A stretch of 64,000 bases of DNA. Origin: Luteimonas sp. S4-F44. Its GTDB lineage: Bacteria > Pseudomonadota > Gammaproteobacteria > Xanthomonadales > Xanthomonadaceae. Shown one piece after another: positions 1 to 10,456 of the stretch; the stretch's first letter is position 1; every line of letters starts with the position of its first letter. The notes beneath the pieces were generated by a model. That model worked only from the letters and a program-made list of their open reading frames with translations. It made no database searches and was not told the origin of the DNA. The position numbers and the translations under genes were made by a program. The stretch lies in assembly GCF_022637415.1 (NCBI RefSeq), contig NZ_CP093340.1, positions 620,001-684,000 on the forward strand, read 5' to 3'.

Positions 1-509
1 CACGTGCCTGCCAGCAGTTGCCGCCGCTGCATCCTGAGCTGCCGGCCGCGATCGACCACGCGGTCCTGCTGCGCGGCAACGCCCGGCGCAAGGCGGGTGG
101 GCTGGACGCCGCGAGTTACGGGTCCTGGTATGCCGCGCTGATCGATCTGTCGCTGCGCATGGCCGGCCTGGGCTGGCGCAACGCGTTGTGCGAGACCGCG
201 TTCGTCGCGCGCGGCGGCGAGGGCGGTCCGCGCGAGGGCGACATGGATGCGCTCGCGGCCCGCTGGCCGTCCTGGCATGCGCGGCTGGCGACCTATCTGA
301 TGAATGACCCGCTGCACGCCTGTCGCGCACAGTTGCAGCGCCGCTATGCGGCGCTCGAAAACGCACCGACCCAGCAGGGACTGTTCGCCGCACACGACCT
401 CGCTGATGAAAGCGGTGCGCCTGCAGACGGAGACGCGGATCCGGCCGACACGCCGTCGCCCAACGACGCAACGGTCACGCAGACCGAGGGCGGGACCTCA
501 CTGCGATGA
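1..509 (+). CDS. Glycosyltransferase family 2, C-terminal fragment (5' end outside window)
   Basis: The reading frame is open from base 3 with no stop before the TGA at 507-509, so this is the 3' end of a gene that begins upstream of the window. About 168 residues are visible. The stretch around 'GWRNALCETAFVARGG', followed by an acidic 'LAARWPSWHARLATYLMNDPL' region, resembles the tail of large family-2 glycosyltransferases that add sugars to surface polysaccharide; the catalytic GT-A domain would lie outside the window. The last ~45 residues are acidic and look disordered. The stop overlaps the ATG of the next glycosyltransferase by 4 nt, which suggests co-translation in a surface-glycan operon. 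An internal TTG at 18 is possible but need not be a start. The family assignment is an inference from the tail only. Confidence 0.6.
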   Translation, partial: RACQQLPPLHPELPAAIDHAVLLRGNARRKAGGLDAASYGSWYAALIDLSLRMAGLGWRNALCETAFVARGGEGGPREGDMDALAARWPSWHARLATYLMNDPLHACRAQLQRRYAALENAPTQQGLFAAHDLADESGAPADGDADPADTPSPNDATVTQTEGGTSLR

Positions 510-1357
510 TTGCATCGTCACCTCCGACGCCTGCGGCCGATGTGGTCGCCGTCGTTGTCACTCACCAGAGCGCGAGCACGATCGACGCCTGCCTGCGTCG
601 TCTGCGCGAGGCCGATGGCGTGGCGCAGATCCGGATCGTCGACAACGGCTCGATCGACGAGACCTTGGCGATTGTGCAGCGTCATGCCTCGCTCGATCCG
701 CGCGTGCATTTCATCGGCAACCCCGACAATCCCGGTTTCGCGGTCGCCTGCAACCAAGGCGCGCGCGATGCCGACGCGCCCTGGATCGCCTTCGTCAATC
801 CGGATTGCCTGGTCGAAGTGGACACGCTGACGCGGCTCCGCGCGCATGCCGATGCGCTCGCTGGCGAGTGCCTGCTGGGTAGCGAACTGCTCGGCGAAGA
901 CGGTGTGGCCGATGCGGCCGCCCGGCGCCGGGATCCCGATTTCGTCGCGATGCTGCGCACCGCATCCGCGCGCGATCTCTCGCTGCCGCGCGATGCGGCG
1001 CAGCCGCTGCAGCGCGTGGACGCGGTGTCGGGTGCGCTGATGCTGCTGCCGCGTACGCTGTTCGATCGCATCGACGGCTTCGACACCGGCTACCGGCTGC
1101 ATGCCGAGGATCTCGATCTGTGCCGCCGCGCCCGCGAGGCGGGTGCCAAGGTCGCGGTCGCCAACGATGTTGCGGTGCTGCACGTGCGCGGCGTCTCCAG
1201 CCGCGTGCGTCCGCTGTTCGTCGAGTGGCACAAGCACCGCGGGCTGTGGCGCTACTTCCGCCGCTTCGAGGCGCCGCAGCGGACGCTCGCGCAGCGGGTC
1301 GGCGTGTGGCTGGCGATCTGGCTGCGCTTCCCGCTGGCCGTCCTGCGCCGGCTGTAG
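506..1357 (+). CDS. Family 2 glycosyltransferase (rhamnosyltransferase-like)
   Basis: A 283-residue GT-A glycosyltransferase that should transfer a nucleotide-sugar residue onto a lipid- or polysaccharide-linked acceptor at the cytoplasmic face of the inner membrane. Visible landmarks: an N-terminal beta strand 'VVAVVVTH' (13-20), the nucleotide-binding 'VDNGS' (45-49), the metal-binding 'NPDC' (98-101, the DXD-equivalent seen in WbbL-like enzymes) and the acceptor-side 'HAEDLDLCRRA' (199-209). This set is characteristic of the rhamnosyltransferase-type GT2 subgroup, but donor and acceptor cannot be read from sequence. It starts at ATG 506, overlapping the upstream glycosyltransferase stop. 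The basic C-terminus (residues ~235-283) is probably a membrane-associating amphipathic tail. No gene symbol is justified. Confidence 0.85.
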   Translation: MIASSPPTPAADVVAVVVTHQSASTIDACLRRLREADGVAQIRIVDNGSIDETLAIVQRHASLDPRVHFIGNPDNPGFAVACNQGARDADAPWIAFVNPDCLVEVDTLTRLRAHADALAGECLLGSELLGEDGVADAAARRRDPDFVAMLRTASARDLSLPRDAAQPLQRVDAVSGALMLLPRTLFDRIDGFDTGYRLHAEDLDLCRRAREAGAKVAVANDVAVLHVRGVSSRVRPLFVEWHKHRGLWRYFRRFEAPQRTLAQRVGVWLAIWLRFPLAVLRRL

Positions 1358-1454
1358 CCGCTGGGCCGAAGTGTTCTGCCGCCGGTGACCGGTGCAGGCG
1401 CTTTCGCCACTGTCCACGCGCTAGGCTAGCCGGGCTCTTTTCGTGGATCTCCCC

Positions 1455-2642
1455 ATGCCGATCATCCAGTCCCTGCTCGACACCGACCTGTACAAGTTCA
1501 CGATGATGCAGGCGGTGCTGCACCAGCACCCCGGTGCGCATGTCGAGTACCGATTCAAGTGCAGGACGCCGGGCATCGACCTAGCGCGCTATCTTGGTGA
1601 GATCGGCGAGGAGATCGACGCGCTGTGCGCGCTGCACTTCACCGATGACGAACTGGGCTACGTGCGCGGCCTGCGCTTCATCAAGCCCGACTTCGCCGAC
1701 TTCCTCGGGCTGTTCCGGCTCGACCGCAAGTACATCGAGTTGCGGCCGTCGGCATCGGTGCCGGGTGAGATCGAGCTCGATATCCGCGGCCCCTGGCTGC
1801 ACACGATCCTGTTCGAAGTGCCGCTGCTGGCGATCGTGAACGAGGTCTGGTTCCGCAACACCTCGGCGCCGGATTTCGCCGAGGGCGAGCGCCGGCTCCA
1901 GGCCAAGGCGGCCCTGTTGCGCGATACGCCCGGCTTCGACGATTGCAAGGTTGCCGACTACGGCACGCGGCGCCGCTACTCGCGACAGTGGCACGGCCAC
2001 ATGCTGCCGTTGTTGCGCGACGCACTGGGCGCGCAGTTCGTCGGCACCAGCAACGTCGATTTCGCACGCCGCTACGGCATGACGCCGCTGGGTACGATGG
2101 CGCACGAGTACCTGCAGGCGTTCCAGGCGCTCGGGCCGCGGTTGCGCGACTCGCAGGTCGCCGCGTTGGAGGCCTGGGCCCACGAGTATCGCGGCGACCT
2201 GGGCATTGCGCTGTCGGACGTCGTCGGCCTGGACGCGTTCCTGCGCGATTTCGACATGTATTTCTGCAAGCTGTTCGACGGCGTGCGCCACGACTCGGGC
2301 GACCCCTTCGTCTGGGGCGACCGCATGCTCGCGCATTTCCAGCACAACCGCGTCGATCCGGCGAGCAAGACCCTGGTCTTCAGCGACGGCCTGGATTTCG
2401 CCAAAGTGATGCGGCTCCACGACCACTTCCGCGGTCGCTGCCAGGTCGCGTTCGGGGTCGGCACGCACCTGACCAACGACCTCGGCCCGACGCCCCTGAA
2501 CATCGTCATCAAGATGGTCCGCTGCAATGGCCAGCCGGTGGCCAAGCTCAGCGATTCGCCGGGCAAAAGCATGTGCGACGACCCCGGCTACCTGAGCTAT
2601 CTGCGCCAGGTGTTCGGCGTTCCGCCGGAGCAGGCCGCCTGA
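1455..2642 (+). CDS. pncB: Nicotinate phosphoribosyltransferase
   Basis: A 395-residue enzyme of the NAD salvage (Preiss-Handler) pathway: nicotinate + PRPP (+ATP) to nicotinate mononucleotide, in the cytosol. The N-terminus '[17 protein letters not shown]' is the family signature, and further in are 'HDSGDP' (~residue 279), 'FSDGLDF' and 'GVGTHLTND', which form the phosphoribosyl-binding site of type II phosphoribosyltransferases. Length matches the E. coli enzyme (~400). A GTG twelve bases upstream (1443) is in frame, but the ATG at 1455 gives the canonical N-terminus and is preferred. It is a single gene transcribed toward pyrF. A second NAD-biosynthesis gene, nadE, lies at the other end of the window. 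Confidence 0.96.
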   Translation: MPIIQSLLDTDLYKFTMMQAVLHQHPGAHVEYRFKCRTPGIDLARYLGEIGEEIDALCALHFTDDELGYVRGLRFIKPDFADFLGLFRLDRKYIELRPSASVPGEIELDIRGPWLHTILFEVPLLAIVNEVWFRNTSAPDFAEGERRLQAKAALLRDTPGFDDCKVADYGTRRRYSRQWHGHMLPLLRDALGAQFVGTSNVDFARRYGMTPLGTMAHEYLQAFQALGPRLRDSQVAALEAWAHEYRGDLGIALSDVVGLDAFLRDFDMYFCKLFDGVRHDSGDPFVWGDRMLAHFQHNRVDPASKTLVFSDGLDFAKVMRLHDHFRGRCQVAFGVGTHLTNDLGPTPLNIVIKMVRCNGQPVAKLSDSPGKSMCDDPGYLSYLRQVFGVPPEQAA

Positions 2643-2657
2643 CCGACGGCGTGTGGG

Positions 2658-2673
2658 CGGCCGCAAGCGGCCG
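2658..2673. terminator. GC-only hairpin between convergent pncB and pyrF
   Basis: A perfect 7-bp inverted repeat (CGGCCGC, two-base AA spacer, GCGGCCG) sits in the 37-bp gap between the ends of pncB and pyrF. It lacks a T-run on either strand, so it could be a weak bidirectional terminator or mRNA-end stabiliser. Position is the main support. Confidence 0.35.
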
Positions 2674-2679
2674 GACGCG

Positions 2680-3510
2680 TCAGCGATGGCGGTTGATCAT
2701 GTCGCGCAGCGCGCGCGCCGCCGTGGCCGCGGCCTCGGCGTAATCGTCGCCGCTCGAGGCATAGAGGATCGCGCGCGAGGAACTGACCATCAGCCCGGTG
2801 CCGTCGGCGGTCCTGGCATGGGTCACGACCGCCTCGACATCGCCGCCCTGTGCGCCGACGCCGGGCACCAGGAACGGCAGGTCGCCGACGATCGCTCGCA
2901 CTTCGCGCAACTGCGCCGGCCAGGTCGCCCCGACGACCAGTGCGCAGTTGCCGTGCGCGTTCCAGTCGCGCGCGATGGTCTCGGCGACGTGTTGGTACAG
3001 CGGGCGCGTGGCGCCGCCGTGCGCGACCGGCAGGTCCTGCAGGTCGGTGGCGCCGGGATTGGAGGTGCGGCACAGAATCACCACGCCCTTGTCTTCGCGG
3101 TCGAGGAACGGCTGCACCGAGTCACGCCCCAGATACGGATTCACCGTGACCGCATCCGCGGCATAGCGCCCGAAGGCCTCGCCCACATACTGCTGGGCGG
3201 TGCTGCCGATATCGCCGCGCTTGGCGTCGAGGATCACCGGCACGTCGGGATGCGCGGTACGCAGATGCGCGATCAGCCGCTGCAGCGCGTCCTCGGCACC
3301 GAGCGCGGCGAAATGCGCGATCTGCGGCTTGAACGCGCAGGCGTACTCGGCCGTCGCATCGGCGATGTCGCGACAGAAGGCGAACACCGCATCCGGATCG
3401 CCGGAAAACCGGGCGGGAAACTTCGCGGGTTCGGGGTCCAGCCCCACGCAGACCAGCGTGTCGGCGGCCTGCCAGCGCGCGCGCAGCGCCTGCATGAAGG
3501 AGCGGGGCAT
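2680..3510 (-). CDS. pyrF: Orotidine 5'-phosphate decarboxylase (type 2)
   Basis: A 276-residue TIM-barrel decarboxylase that converts OMP to UMP, the last step of de novo pyrimidine synthesis. The opening '[14 protein letters not shown]' is typical of the longer type 2 PyrF subfamily, and the catalytic Lys-Asp network lies in '[14 protein letters not shown]' (~residues 95-108). Later motifs 'VTVNPYLG', '[12 protein letters not shown]' and '[10 protein letters not shown]' match phosphate-binding loops of that subfamily. Length (270-280) is normal for type 2. It begins 8 bp downstream of the map stop, so the two are almost certainly co-transcribed. Confidence 0.95.
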   Translation of the reverse strand: MPRSFMQALRARWQAADTLVCVGLDPEPAKFPARFSGDPDAVFAFCRDIADATAEYACAFKPQIAHFAALGAEDALQRLIAHLRTAHPDVPVILDAKRGDIGSTAQQYVGEAFGRYAADAVTVNPYLGRDSVQPFLDREDKGVVILCRTSNPGATDLQDLPVAHGGATRPLYQHVAETIARDWNAHGNCALVVGATWPAQLREVRAIVGDLPFLVPGVGAQGGDVEAVVTHARTADGTGLMVSSSRAILYASSGDDYAEAAATAARALRDMINRHR

Positions 3511-3518
3511 GGCGGTCC

Positions 3519-4256
3519 TCAGGTGACGATGATCGGGGCGTCGTGAGTGACCACGACCGTGTGCTCGAACTGCGCGCCGACGCCCTTCGGGCAGACCAGC
3601 GACCAGCCGTCGTCGAGCGCGTCGGTGCGGGTGCTGTGCGTGGCCAGGAACGGCTCGACCGTGATCACCATGCCCGCGTGCAGTCGGCGGGTGTCGCGGC
3701 GGTCGTAGTAGCCCGGAATCGAGCCCGGTTCCTCGTGCAGCGCGCGCCCGACGCCGTGGCTCTGCAGATCGCGGATGACCTGGAAGCCGCGACGCGCGGC
3801 GACCGTCTCGATGGTCCGGCCGATGCTGTTGAGCATCCCGCCAGCGCGCAACTGGGCGATCGCCGCATCGCGCGCCTCACGGGTCGTATCGAGCAGGCGC
3901 TGCTGGGCCGCACTGGCGGTGCCGACGACGAAGCTCGCCCCGGTGTCGGCGAAGAAGCCGTCGAGCTCGGCCGAGACATCGATGTTGACCAGATCGCCGT
4001 CGCAAAGCGGCGTCTCGTCCGGGATGCCGTGTGCGACCACCCGGTTGACGCTGATGCAGGTCGCCGCCGGGAAGCCGTAGGTCAGCACCGGCGCCGACTG
4101 CGCGCCGGCCTCGCGCAGCATCGCCGCACCGATCGCATCGAGCGCGCGCGGCGTGACGCCCGCGATCGTCTGATCCCGCATCGTGGACAGGATGCCGGCG
4201 ACCAGCGCACCTGCGCGCCGAAGGCCTCCGAGCTCGTCAGGTGTCTGGATCGTCAT
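3519..4256 (-). CDS. map: Type I methionine aminopeptidase
   Basis: A 245-residue metalloprotease that removes the initiator methionine from nascent proteins. The pita-bread fold ligands can be read in order: His in 'VVAHGIP', the two Asp in '[18 protein letters not shown]', His in '[15 protein letters not shown]', Glu in 'VITVEPFLA' and Glu in '[11 protein letters not shown]'. It lacks the N-terminal zinc or SH3 extension, hence type Ia. Many Xanthomonadaceae carry a second map beside rpsB/tsf, so this copy may be a paralogue; the window cannot decide. A palindromic repeat (4261-4339) lies immediately 5' of the start and could affect the leader. pyrF follows 8 bp downstream. Confidence 0.94.
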   Translation of the reverse strand: MTIQTPDELGGLRRAGALVAGILSTMRDQTIAGVTPRALDAIGAAMLREAGAQSAPVLTYGFPAATCISVNRVVAHGIPDETPLCDGDLVNIDVSAELDGFFADTGASFVVGTASAAQQRLLDTTREARDAAIAQLRAGGMLNSIGRTIETVAARRGFQVIRDLQSHGVGRALHEEPGSIPGYYDRRDTRRLHAGMVITVEPFLATHSTRTDALDDGWSLVCPKGVGAQFEHTVVVTHDAPIIVT

Positions 4257-4260
4257 CGAT

Positions 4261-4339
4261 AAACCGGGGTCAGAGTCGAATTTTGATCGCGGCGCGCGTC
4301 CAGTGGCGGGGGCAGAGAATTCGACTCTGACCCCGGTTT
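4261..4339. repeat. GTCAG palindromic repeat, copy 1
   Basis: Two 22-nt arms (4261-4282 and 4318-4339) are exact reverse complements and contain the core ACCGGGGTCAGAGT. A 35-nt GC-rich spacer separates them. The same core occurs at 52922-52974 and 58517-58572. Next to the core the arms read GTCGAATT here but GTGCAATTT in copy 2, with the opposite arm changed to match. The layout is like REP elements mobilised by REP-associated tyrosine transposases (RAYTs), none of which is in this window. It lies between ettA and map. Confidence 0.85.
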
Positions 4340-4356
4340 TGGGGCGCGGTCGCGGC

Positions 4357-6021
<1,665 letters not shown>

Positions 6022-6242
6022 GGGGGCTCCGGTTGCGCCTGCCCGCGCCGGGGCCCGGTCGGGCGGCGTCAGGCGGGAGAAGAATGCCCGCGATTATAGC
6101 CCGCATCCCAAGGGGCGCGTCCGCGGCGGACTGCGTCGCGGCCACTGTCGTGCCCCTACAGGAAGCGGCGCCGACCCTGAGGCGGCGCCGCGCAAGAAGG
6201 CTGCAGGACCGGGGCATGGCGTCGGGCCGGGCTGTGGCCCGC

Positions 6243-6267
6243 GTGGCCGGCTACAATGGCCGGCCAC
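6243..6267 (+). promoter_or_regulatory. glyA promoter -10 enclosed in an inverted repeat
   Basis: TACAAT (6252-6257) is a good -10 hexamer about 32 bp before the glyA start. It is flanked by exact 8-bp inverted arms, GTGGCCGG (6243-6250) and CCGGCCAC (6260-6267). A protein bound to this dyad would cover the -10. No convincing -35 is visible. Inference only. Confidence 0.45.
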
Positions 6268-6288
6268 GCCCGATTCCTGGAGTCCTCG

Positions 6289-7557
6289 ATGTTTCCGCGC
6301 GACGCCCGTCTCGATAGCTTCGATCCCGAACTCGCCCAGGCCATCGCCGCGGAGGTCCGCCGGCAGGAGGATCACGTCGAGCTGATCGCATCGGAAAACT
6401 ATTGCAGCGCGCTGGTCATGGAGGCCCAGGGCAGCCAGCTGACCAACAAGTACGCCGAGGGTTATCCGGGCAAGCGCTACTACGGCGGCTGCGAGTACGT
6501 CGACGTTGCCGAGCAGCTGGCAATCGACCGGCTCAAGCAACTGTTCGATGCCGACTACGCCAACGTGCAGCCGCACTCGGGCTCGCAGGCCAACCAGGCG
6601 GTCTATTTCGCGCTGCTGCAGCCCGGCGACAAGATCCTGGGCATGAGCCTGGCGCACGGCGGCCATCTGACCCACGGCGCCAAGGTCAATGCCTCGGGCA
6701 AGTTGTTCGACGCGGTGCAGTACGGCGTCGACGATGCCGGGCTGATCGATTACGACGAAGTCGAGCGGCTCGCGCTCGAGCACAAGCCGAAGATGGTCGT
6801 CGCCGGGTTCTCGGCGTACTCGCAGAAGATCGACTGGGCGCGCTTCCGTGCGATCGCCGACAAGGTCGGCGCGCTGCTGTTCGTCGACATGGCCCATGTC
6901 GCGGGTCTGGTTGCGGCCGGGGTCTACCCGAGCCCGCTGCCGCATGCGCATGTCGTGACCTCGACCACGCACAAGACGCTGCGCGGTCCGCGCGGCGGCA
7001 TCATCGTTGCCAGCCGCGAAGGCGCCGGCGACATGTTCGACGACATGAGCAAAAAGCTGCAGTCGATCGTGTTCCCCGGCATCCAGGGCGGTCCGCTGAT
7101 GCATGTGATCGCGGCCAAGGCGGTCGCGTTCAAGGAGGCGCTGGACCCGGCGTTCAAGACCTACCAGCAGCAGGTGGTGAAGAACGCGCAGGCGATGGCG
7201 AAGGTGATCATCGAACGCGGCTACAAGATCGTCTCCGGCGGCACCGAGAACCATCTTATGCTTGTCGACATGATCGGCAAGAACGTCAGCGGCAAGGAGG
7301 CAGAAGAAGCCCTGGGCCGTGCCCACATCACGGTCAACAAGAACTCGGTGCCCAACGACCCGCGCAAGCCGTTTGTGACCTCGGGCCTGCGCCTGGGCAC
7401 GCCGGCGGTGACCACGCGCGGCTATACCGAGGCCGATTGCACCGACCTGGCCCACTGGATCTGCGACGTGCTCGACGCGCCGGCCGACGACACCGTCATT
7501 GCCGTCGTGCGCGACAAGGTCGCCGCGCAGTGCGCCAAGTACCCGGTGTATGGCTGA
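6289..7557 (+). CDS. glyA: Serine hydroxymethyltransferase
   Basis: A 422-residue PLP enzyme interconverting serine + THF with glycine + 5,10-methylene-THF, the main one-carbon source. The PLP lysine is Lys229 in '[13 protein letters not shown]', the same number as in E. coli GlyA. 'ELIASENY', '[18 protein letters not shown]' and '[11 protein letters not shown]' are family hallmarks. An ATG at 6256 is in frame, but 6289 gives the conserved N-terminus and has GGAG at 6279-6282 as ribosome-binding site. glyA next to nrdR and rib genes is a common gammaproteobacterial order. The ~105-bp gap to nrdR holds no clear terminator. Confidence 0.97.
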   Translation: MFPRDARLDSFDPELAQAIAAEVRRQEDHVELIASENYCSALVMEAQGSQLTNKYAEGYPGKRYYGGCEYVDVAEQLAIDRLKQLFDADYANVQPHSGSQANQAVYFALLQPGDKILGMSLAHGGHLTHGAKVNASGKLFDAVQYGVDDAGLIDYDEVERLALEHKPKMVVAGFSAYSQKIDWARFRAIADKVGALLFVDMAHVAGLVAAGVYPSPLPHAHVVTSTTHKTLRGPRGGIIVASREGAGDMFDDMSKKLQSIVFPGIQGGPLMHVIAAKAVAFKEALDPAFKTYQQQVVKNAQAMAKVIIERGYKIVSGGTENHLMLVDMIGKNVSGKEAEEALGRAHITVNKNSVPNDPRKPFVTSGLRLGTPAVTTRGYTEADCTDLAHWICDVLDAPADDTVIAVVRDKVAAQCAKYPVYG

Positions 7558-7662
7558 CGCGACGGGATTGGCGATGCGGGCGTCGGGATTCGGAATGCCT
7601 CCGTTTCCCGACGCTGCAACTTGCCCCGATCTCCCAGCCTCGATCGCGAATTCCCACGCCTG

Positions 7663-8187
7663 ATGCACTGCCCCTTCTGCCAGCACATCGACACCCGGGT
7701 GATCGATTCGCGCGCGTCCGAGGACGGCGCGACGATCCGTCGGCGTCGCGAGTGCGAGGCCTGCGGGGAGCGGTTCAGCACGCTGGAGACGATCGAACTC
7801 AAGCTGCCGGCGATCATCAAGGGTGACGGCCGCCGCGAGCCGTTCGATGCGCGCAAGCTGCGCCTGAGCATGGACCGCGCGCTGCACAAGCGCCCCGTTT
7901 CGGAGGAGCAGATCGAAGCGACGGTGCGGGCGGTGGTGCACCAGTTGCGCATGACCGCCGAGCGCGAGGTCTCGTCGCGACGGGTCGGCGAATTCGTCAT
8001 TGCCGAGCTGCGCAAGCTCGACCATGTCGGCTTCGTGCGTTTCGCTTCGGTCTACCGGGCGTTCGAGGACGTGGCCGATTTTCGCGAAGAGCTCGACCGG
8101 CTCGAACGCGACCTGCCGGCCGATGCGCAACTGCCGCTGCTCGGCGGCGAGGCCCTGCCGCCCGGCCGCGGCACGCGCAAGCGCTGA
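7663..8187 (+). CDS. nrdR: Transcriptional repressor NrdR
   Basis: A 174-residue nucleotide-sensing repressor of ribonucleotide reductase genes. The N-terminal zinc ribbon is intact with Cys3, Cys6, Cys31 and Cys34 ('MHCPFC' and 'CEACGERF'), followed by an ATP-cone domain from '[16 protein letters not shown]' to about residue 145, which binds ATP/dATP. A TTG at 7621 would add 14 residues, but the ATG at 7663 gives the universal NrdR start. The tail beyond the ATP cone (~25 residues, '[18 protein letters not shown]') is a short extension. No NrdR boxes were found in the window, so its targets lie elsewhere. Confidence 0.96.
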   Translation: MHCPFCQHIDTRVIDSRASEDGATIRRRRECEACGERFSTLETIELKLPAIIKGDGRREPFDARKLRLSMDRALHKRPVSEEQIEATVRAVVHQLRMTAEREVSSRRVGEFVIAELRKLDHVGFVRFASVYRAFEDVADFREELDRLERDLPADAQLPLLGGEALPPGRGTRKR

Positions 8188-8304
8188 CCGGCCGCACAAG
8201 GCGCGGTTGGCGAGGTCCGAGTTGCGCGACGGCCGATGGCAAGTGAGCGCGTGCGCGCTTCAAGCACACGGCGCAAGCCCTCTGATCCTCTGGAAATGCC
8301 GCAT

Positions 8305-9402
8305 ATGACCGACTTCGATAGCGACGACCATCGCCACATGGCACACGCACTGGCGCTGGCCGAGCGCGGCGCCTGGACGGCGCGGCCCAACCCGATGGTC
8401 GGCTGCGTGTTGGTGCGCGGCGGTGCGGTCGTCGGCGAAGGCTGGCACGCGCGCAAGGGTGGGCCACACGCGGAGGTGGTCGCGCTGCAGGCCGCTGGTG
8501 AGCGGGCACGGGGGTCGACCGCCTATGTCACCCTCGAACCGTGCGCGCACGTTGGCAGCACTGGGCCCTGCGCCGATGCCTTGATCGAGGCCGGGGTGGC
8601 GCGTGTGGTCGCAGCGATGCGCGACCCGTTCCCGCAGGTCGACGGTGCCGGTTTCGCCCGGTTGCGTGCGGCCGGGATCGCGGTCCAGGCCGGCCTGCTG
8701 GAAGCGCAGGCGCGTGCGCTTAACGTGGGCTTCCTGTCGCGCGTCGAGCGCGGCCGCCCATGGGTCCGGGTCAAGCTCGCCTGCAGCCTCGACGGGCGCA
8801 CGGCGATGGCCGACGGCACGTCGAAGTGGATCAGCGGTCCGCAGTCGCGGGCCGACGTCATGCGTTGGCGTGCGCGCAGCGGCGCGATTCTGACCGGCAG
8901 CGGGACCGTGCTCGCCGACGACCCGGCGCTGACGGTGCGGCTCGAGGACGCGGCACCGTTCTTGCCGCCGCTGCGTGTCGTGCTCGATGCAGGGCTCGCC
9001 TCGCTGTCGCGCCGACAGGTCCGCGACGCGGCCGCGCCCACGCTCTACCTGCACGCCGCCGATGTTGCGGTGCCGGCGGATCTTGGCTGCGAACACGCCG
9101 CGGTGCCGCGGCGCGACGGCCGGCTGGACCTGGCGGCGGCGCTGGCGCTGCTGGCCGCGCGCGAGATCAACGAGGTCCAGGTCGAGGCCGGCGCTGTGCT
9201 CTCGGGCGCGTTGCTGCGGGCGGGCCTGGTCGACGAATTGCTGCTCTATGTCGCCCCGGTGCTGCTCGGCGAGCGCGCCCGGCCGCTGTTCGACGGCCTG
9301 GGCATCGACGCGATGGCGCAACGGCTGCGGCTGGAGACCGTCGATGTCGCGCGCTTCGGCGACGACCTCCGGCTGCGGCTGCGCCCGGCCGCCGCCGGCT
9401 GA
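8305..9402 (+). CDS. ribD: Bifunctional diaminohydroxyphosphoribosylaminopyrimidine deaminase / reductase
   Basis: A 365-residue bifunctional enzyme for the second and third steps of riboflavin synthesis. The N-terminal deaminase has zinc ligands in 'HAEV' (55-58) and 'EPCAHVGSTGPC' (Cys80, Cys89). The C-terminal NADPH-dependent reductase begins at ~150 with 'PWVRVKLACSLDGRTAMADGTSKWISG' and ends with 'LLLYVAPVLLGERARPLFDGL'. Candidate starts are ATG 8296 and 8305; the latter has GGAA at about the right distance, while the longer frame from 8236 adds unconserved residues. It lies upstream of the FMN riboswitch, so it is not controlled by that element directly, unlike ribE-ribH. Confidence 0.94.
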   Translation: MTDFDSDDHRHMAHALALAERGAWTARPNPMVGCVLVRGGAVVGEGWHARKGGPHAEVVALQAAGERARGSTAYVTLEPCAHVGSTGPCADALIEAGVARVVAAMRDPFPQVDGAGFARLRAAGIAVQAGLLEAQARALNVGFLSRVERGRPWVRVKLACSLDGRTAMADGTSKWISGPQSRADVMRWRARSGAILTGSGTVLADDPALTVRLEDAAPFLPPLRVVLDAGLASLSRRQVRDAAAPTLYLHAADVAVPADLGCEHAAVPRRDGRLDLAAALALLAAREINEVQVEAGAVLSGALLRAGLVDELLLYVAPVLLGERARPLFDGLGIDAMAQRLRLETVDVARFGDDLRLRLRPAAAG

Positions 9403-9538
9403 GCCTGCCGCCCCGACCGCAGGAACCCGATCGCGGCGCCTGCCCGCGCCCGGAGGCGACCGGCGTGCCGGATCGCGCGCGCCATGGCCCGGTGCAATGA
9501 AGCGTCCCGCCGCGTGGGACGGGCGAGCGACGCGGCGC

Positions 9539-9547
9539 TGCTAGAAT
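9539..9547 (+). promoter_or_regulatory. Extended -10 promoter of the ribE operon
   Basis: TGCTAGAAT (TG-n-TAGAAT) matches an extended -10 element and lies about 35 bp before the conserved start of the FMN riboswitch, so transcription would begin near 9554 and the aptamer would be intact in the leader. The -35 region is poor, as expected for extended -10 promoters. Confidence 0.5.
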
Positions 9548-9579
9548 GCCCGCGCCGGCCCGTCCGGCATCCAATCGAA

Positions 9580-9740
9580 TGTCTTCAGGGCGGGGTGGAA
9601 GTCCCCACCGGCGGTAGGCGCGGCGACGCGCGAGCCCGCGAGCGCTGCCAGCGACGTGCGAGATCCTCGCATCGGACCGGCAGGTCAGCAGACCCGGTCG
9701 AAGTCCGGGGCCGACGGTCATAGTCCGGATGCAAGAAGAC
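9580..9740 (+). ncRNA. FMN riboswitch (RFN element)
   Basis: The conserved blocks of the RFN aptamer appear in order: GTCTTCAGGGCGGGGTG (9581-9597), ACCGGCGGTAGGCG (9607-9620), 'GAGCCCGCGAGCG' (9631-9643), 'GGTCAGCAGACCCGGT' (9683-9698), 'CCGGGGCCGACGGTCATAGT' (9705-9724) and 'CGGATGCAAGAAG' closing the multiloop. It binds flavin mononucleotide and lowers expression of the downstream operon ribE-ribBX-ribH-nusB-thiL when flavin is plentiful. The ~100 bp from 9740 to the ribE start holds the expression platform, with GC-rich segments that could pair to hide the GGAG at 9827-9830, but a clear terminator with a T-run is not present, so translational control is more likely. ribD lies upstream and escapes it. 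Confidence 0.96.
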
Positions 9741-9838
9741 GACGTCCTGCGCGGCCCGCGGCCGCGCACGCTGTCGCGTCCCGAACCGTTCCCATTCGGC
9801 ACACCGTGCGAGCGATCCGCACGGACGGAGGCAGCGAC

Positions 9839-10456
9839 ATGTTCACCGGCTTGATCGAAGGCGTCGGACGCCTGGTTTCCAACGAGTCCCGCGGCGGCGA
9901 CGCGCGGCTGCGCATCGCAGTCGGCACGCTGCCGTTCGCGGACGTGACGATGGGCGAGAGCATCGCGGTCAACGGCGTCTGCCTGACGGTCGTCGCGCAC
10001 GACGACGCGCACTTCGAGGCCGATGCCTCGACCGAGACGCTGGCGCTGACCACGCTCGGCGCGCTGGCCGCGGGCCGGGCGGTGAACCTCGAACGCGCGA
10101 TGCGCCCGACCGACCGGCTCGGCGGCCACCTGGTCAGCGGCCATGTCGATGGCGTCGGCCGCGTGGCCTCGGTGCACGACGACGCCCGCGCGCAGCGCTG
10201 GCGCTTCGCGGCGCCGGCGGCATTGCTGCGCTACGTCGCGCACAAGGGCTCGATCTGCGTCGACGGCGTCAGCCTGACGGTCAACGCGGTCGATGCCGAC
10301 GGCTTCGAAGTGGCCCTGGTGCCGCACACCGTGTCACATACGGCGTTCGGTACCACCGCGGTCGGCGAGGTGGTCAACCTTGAGGTGGACCTGGTCGCGC
10401 GCTACGTCGAGCGCCTGCTCGCCAGCGGCGTGGTGCCGCCAGGAGCGCGCGCATGA
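9839..10456 (+). CDS. ribE: Riboflavin synthase (alpha chain)
   Basis: A 205-residue enzyme that dismutates two 6,7-dimethyl-8-ribityllumazine molecules into riboflavin and the pyrimidine precursor. The two homologous lumazine-binding repeats are visible: repeat one begins 'MFTGLIEGVGRL' and repeat two 'GGHLVSGHVDGVGRV'. 'VNGVCLTV' and 'VDGVSLTV' are the paired active-site strands. The frame is open further upstream, but ATG 9839 with GGAGG eight bases before is clearly right. The stop overlaps the ribBX ATG by 4 nt. Called ribC in some nomenclatures. Confidence 0.96.
   Translation: MFTGLIEGVGRLVSNESRGGDARLRIAVGTLPFADVTMGESIAVNGVCLTVVAHDDAHFEADASTETLALTTLGALAAGRAVNLERAMRPTDRLGGHLVSGHVDGVGRVASVHDDARAQRWRFAAPAALLRYVAHKGSICVDGVSLTVNAVDADGFEVALVPHTVSHTAFGTTAVGEVVNLEVDLVARYVERLLASGVVPPGARA

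Noticed and set aside
6094..8199. A 701-codon minus-strand frame opposite glyA and nrdR
   Set aside because: Both plus-strand genes are intact and conserved; the frame is an artefact of high GC at third positions.
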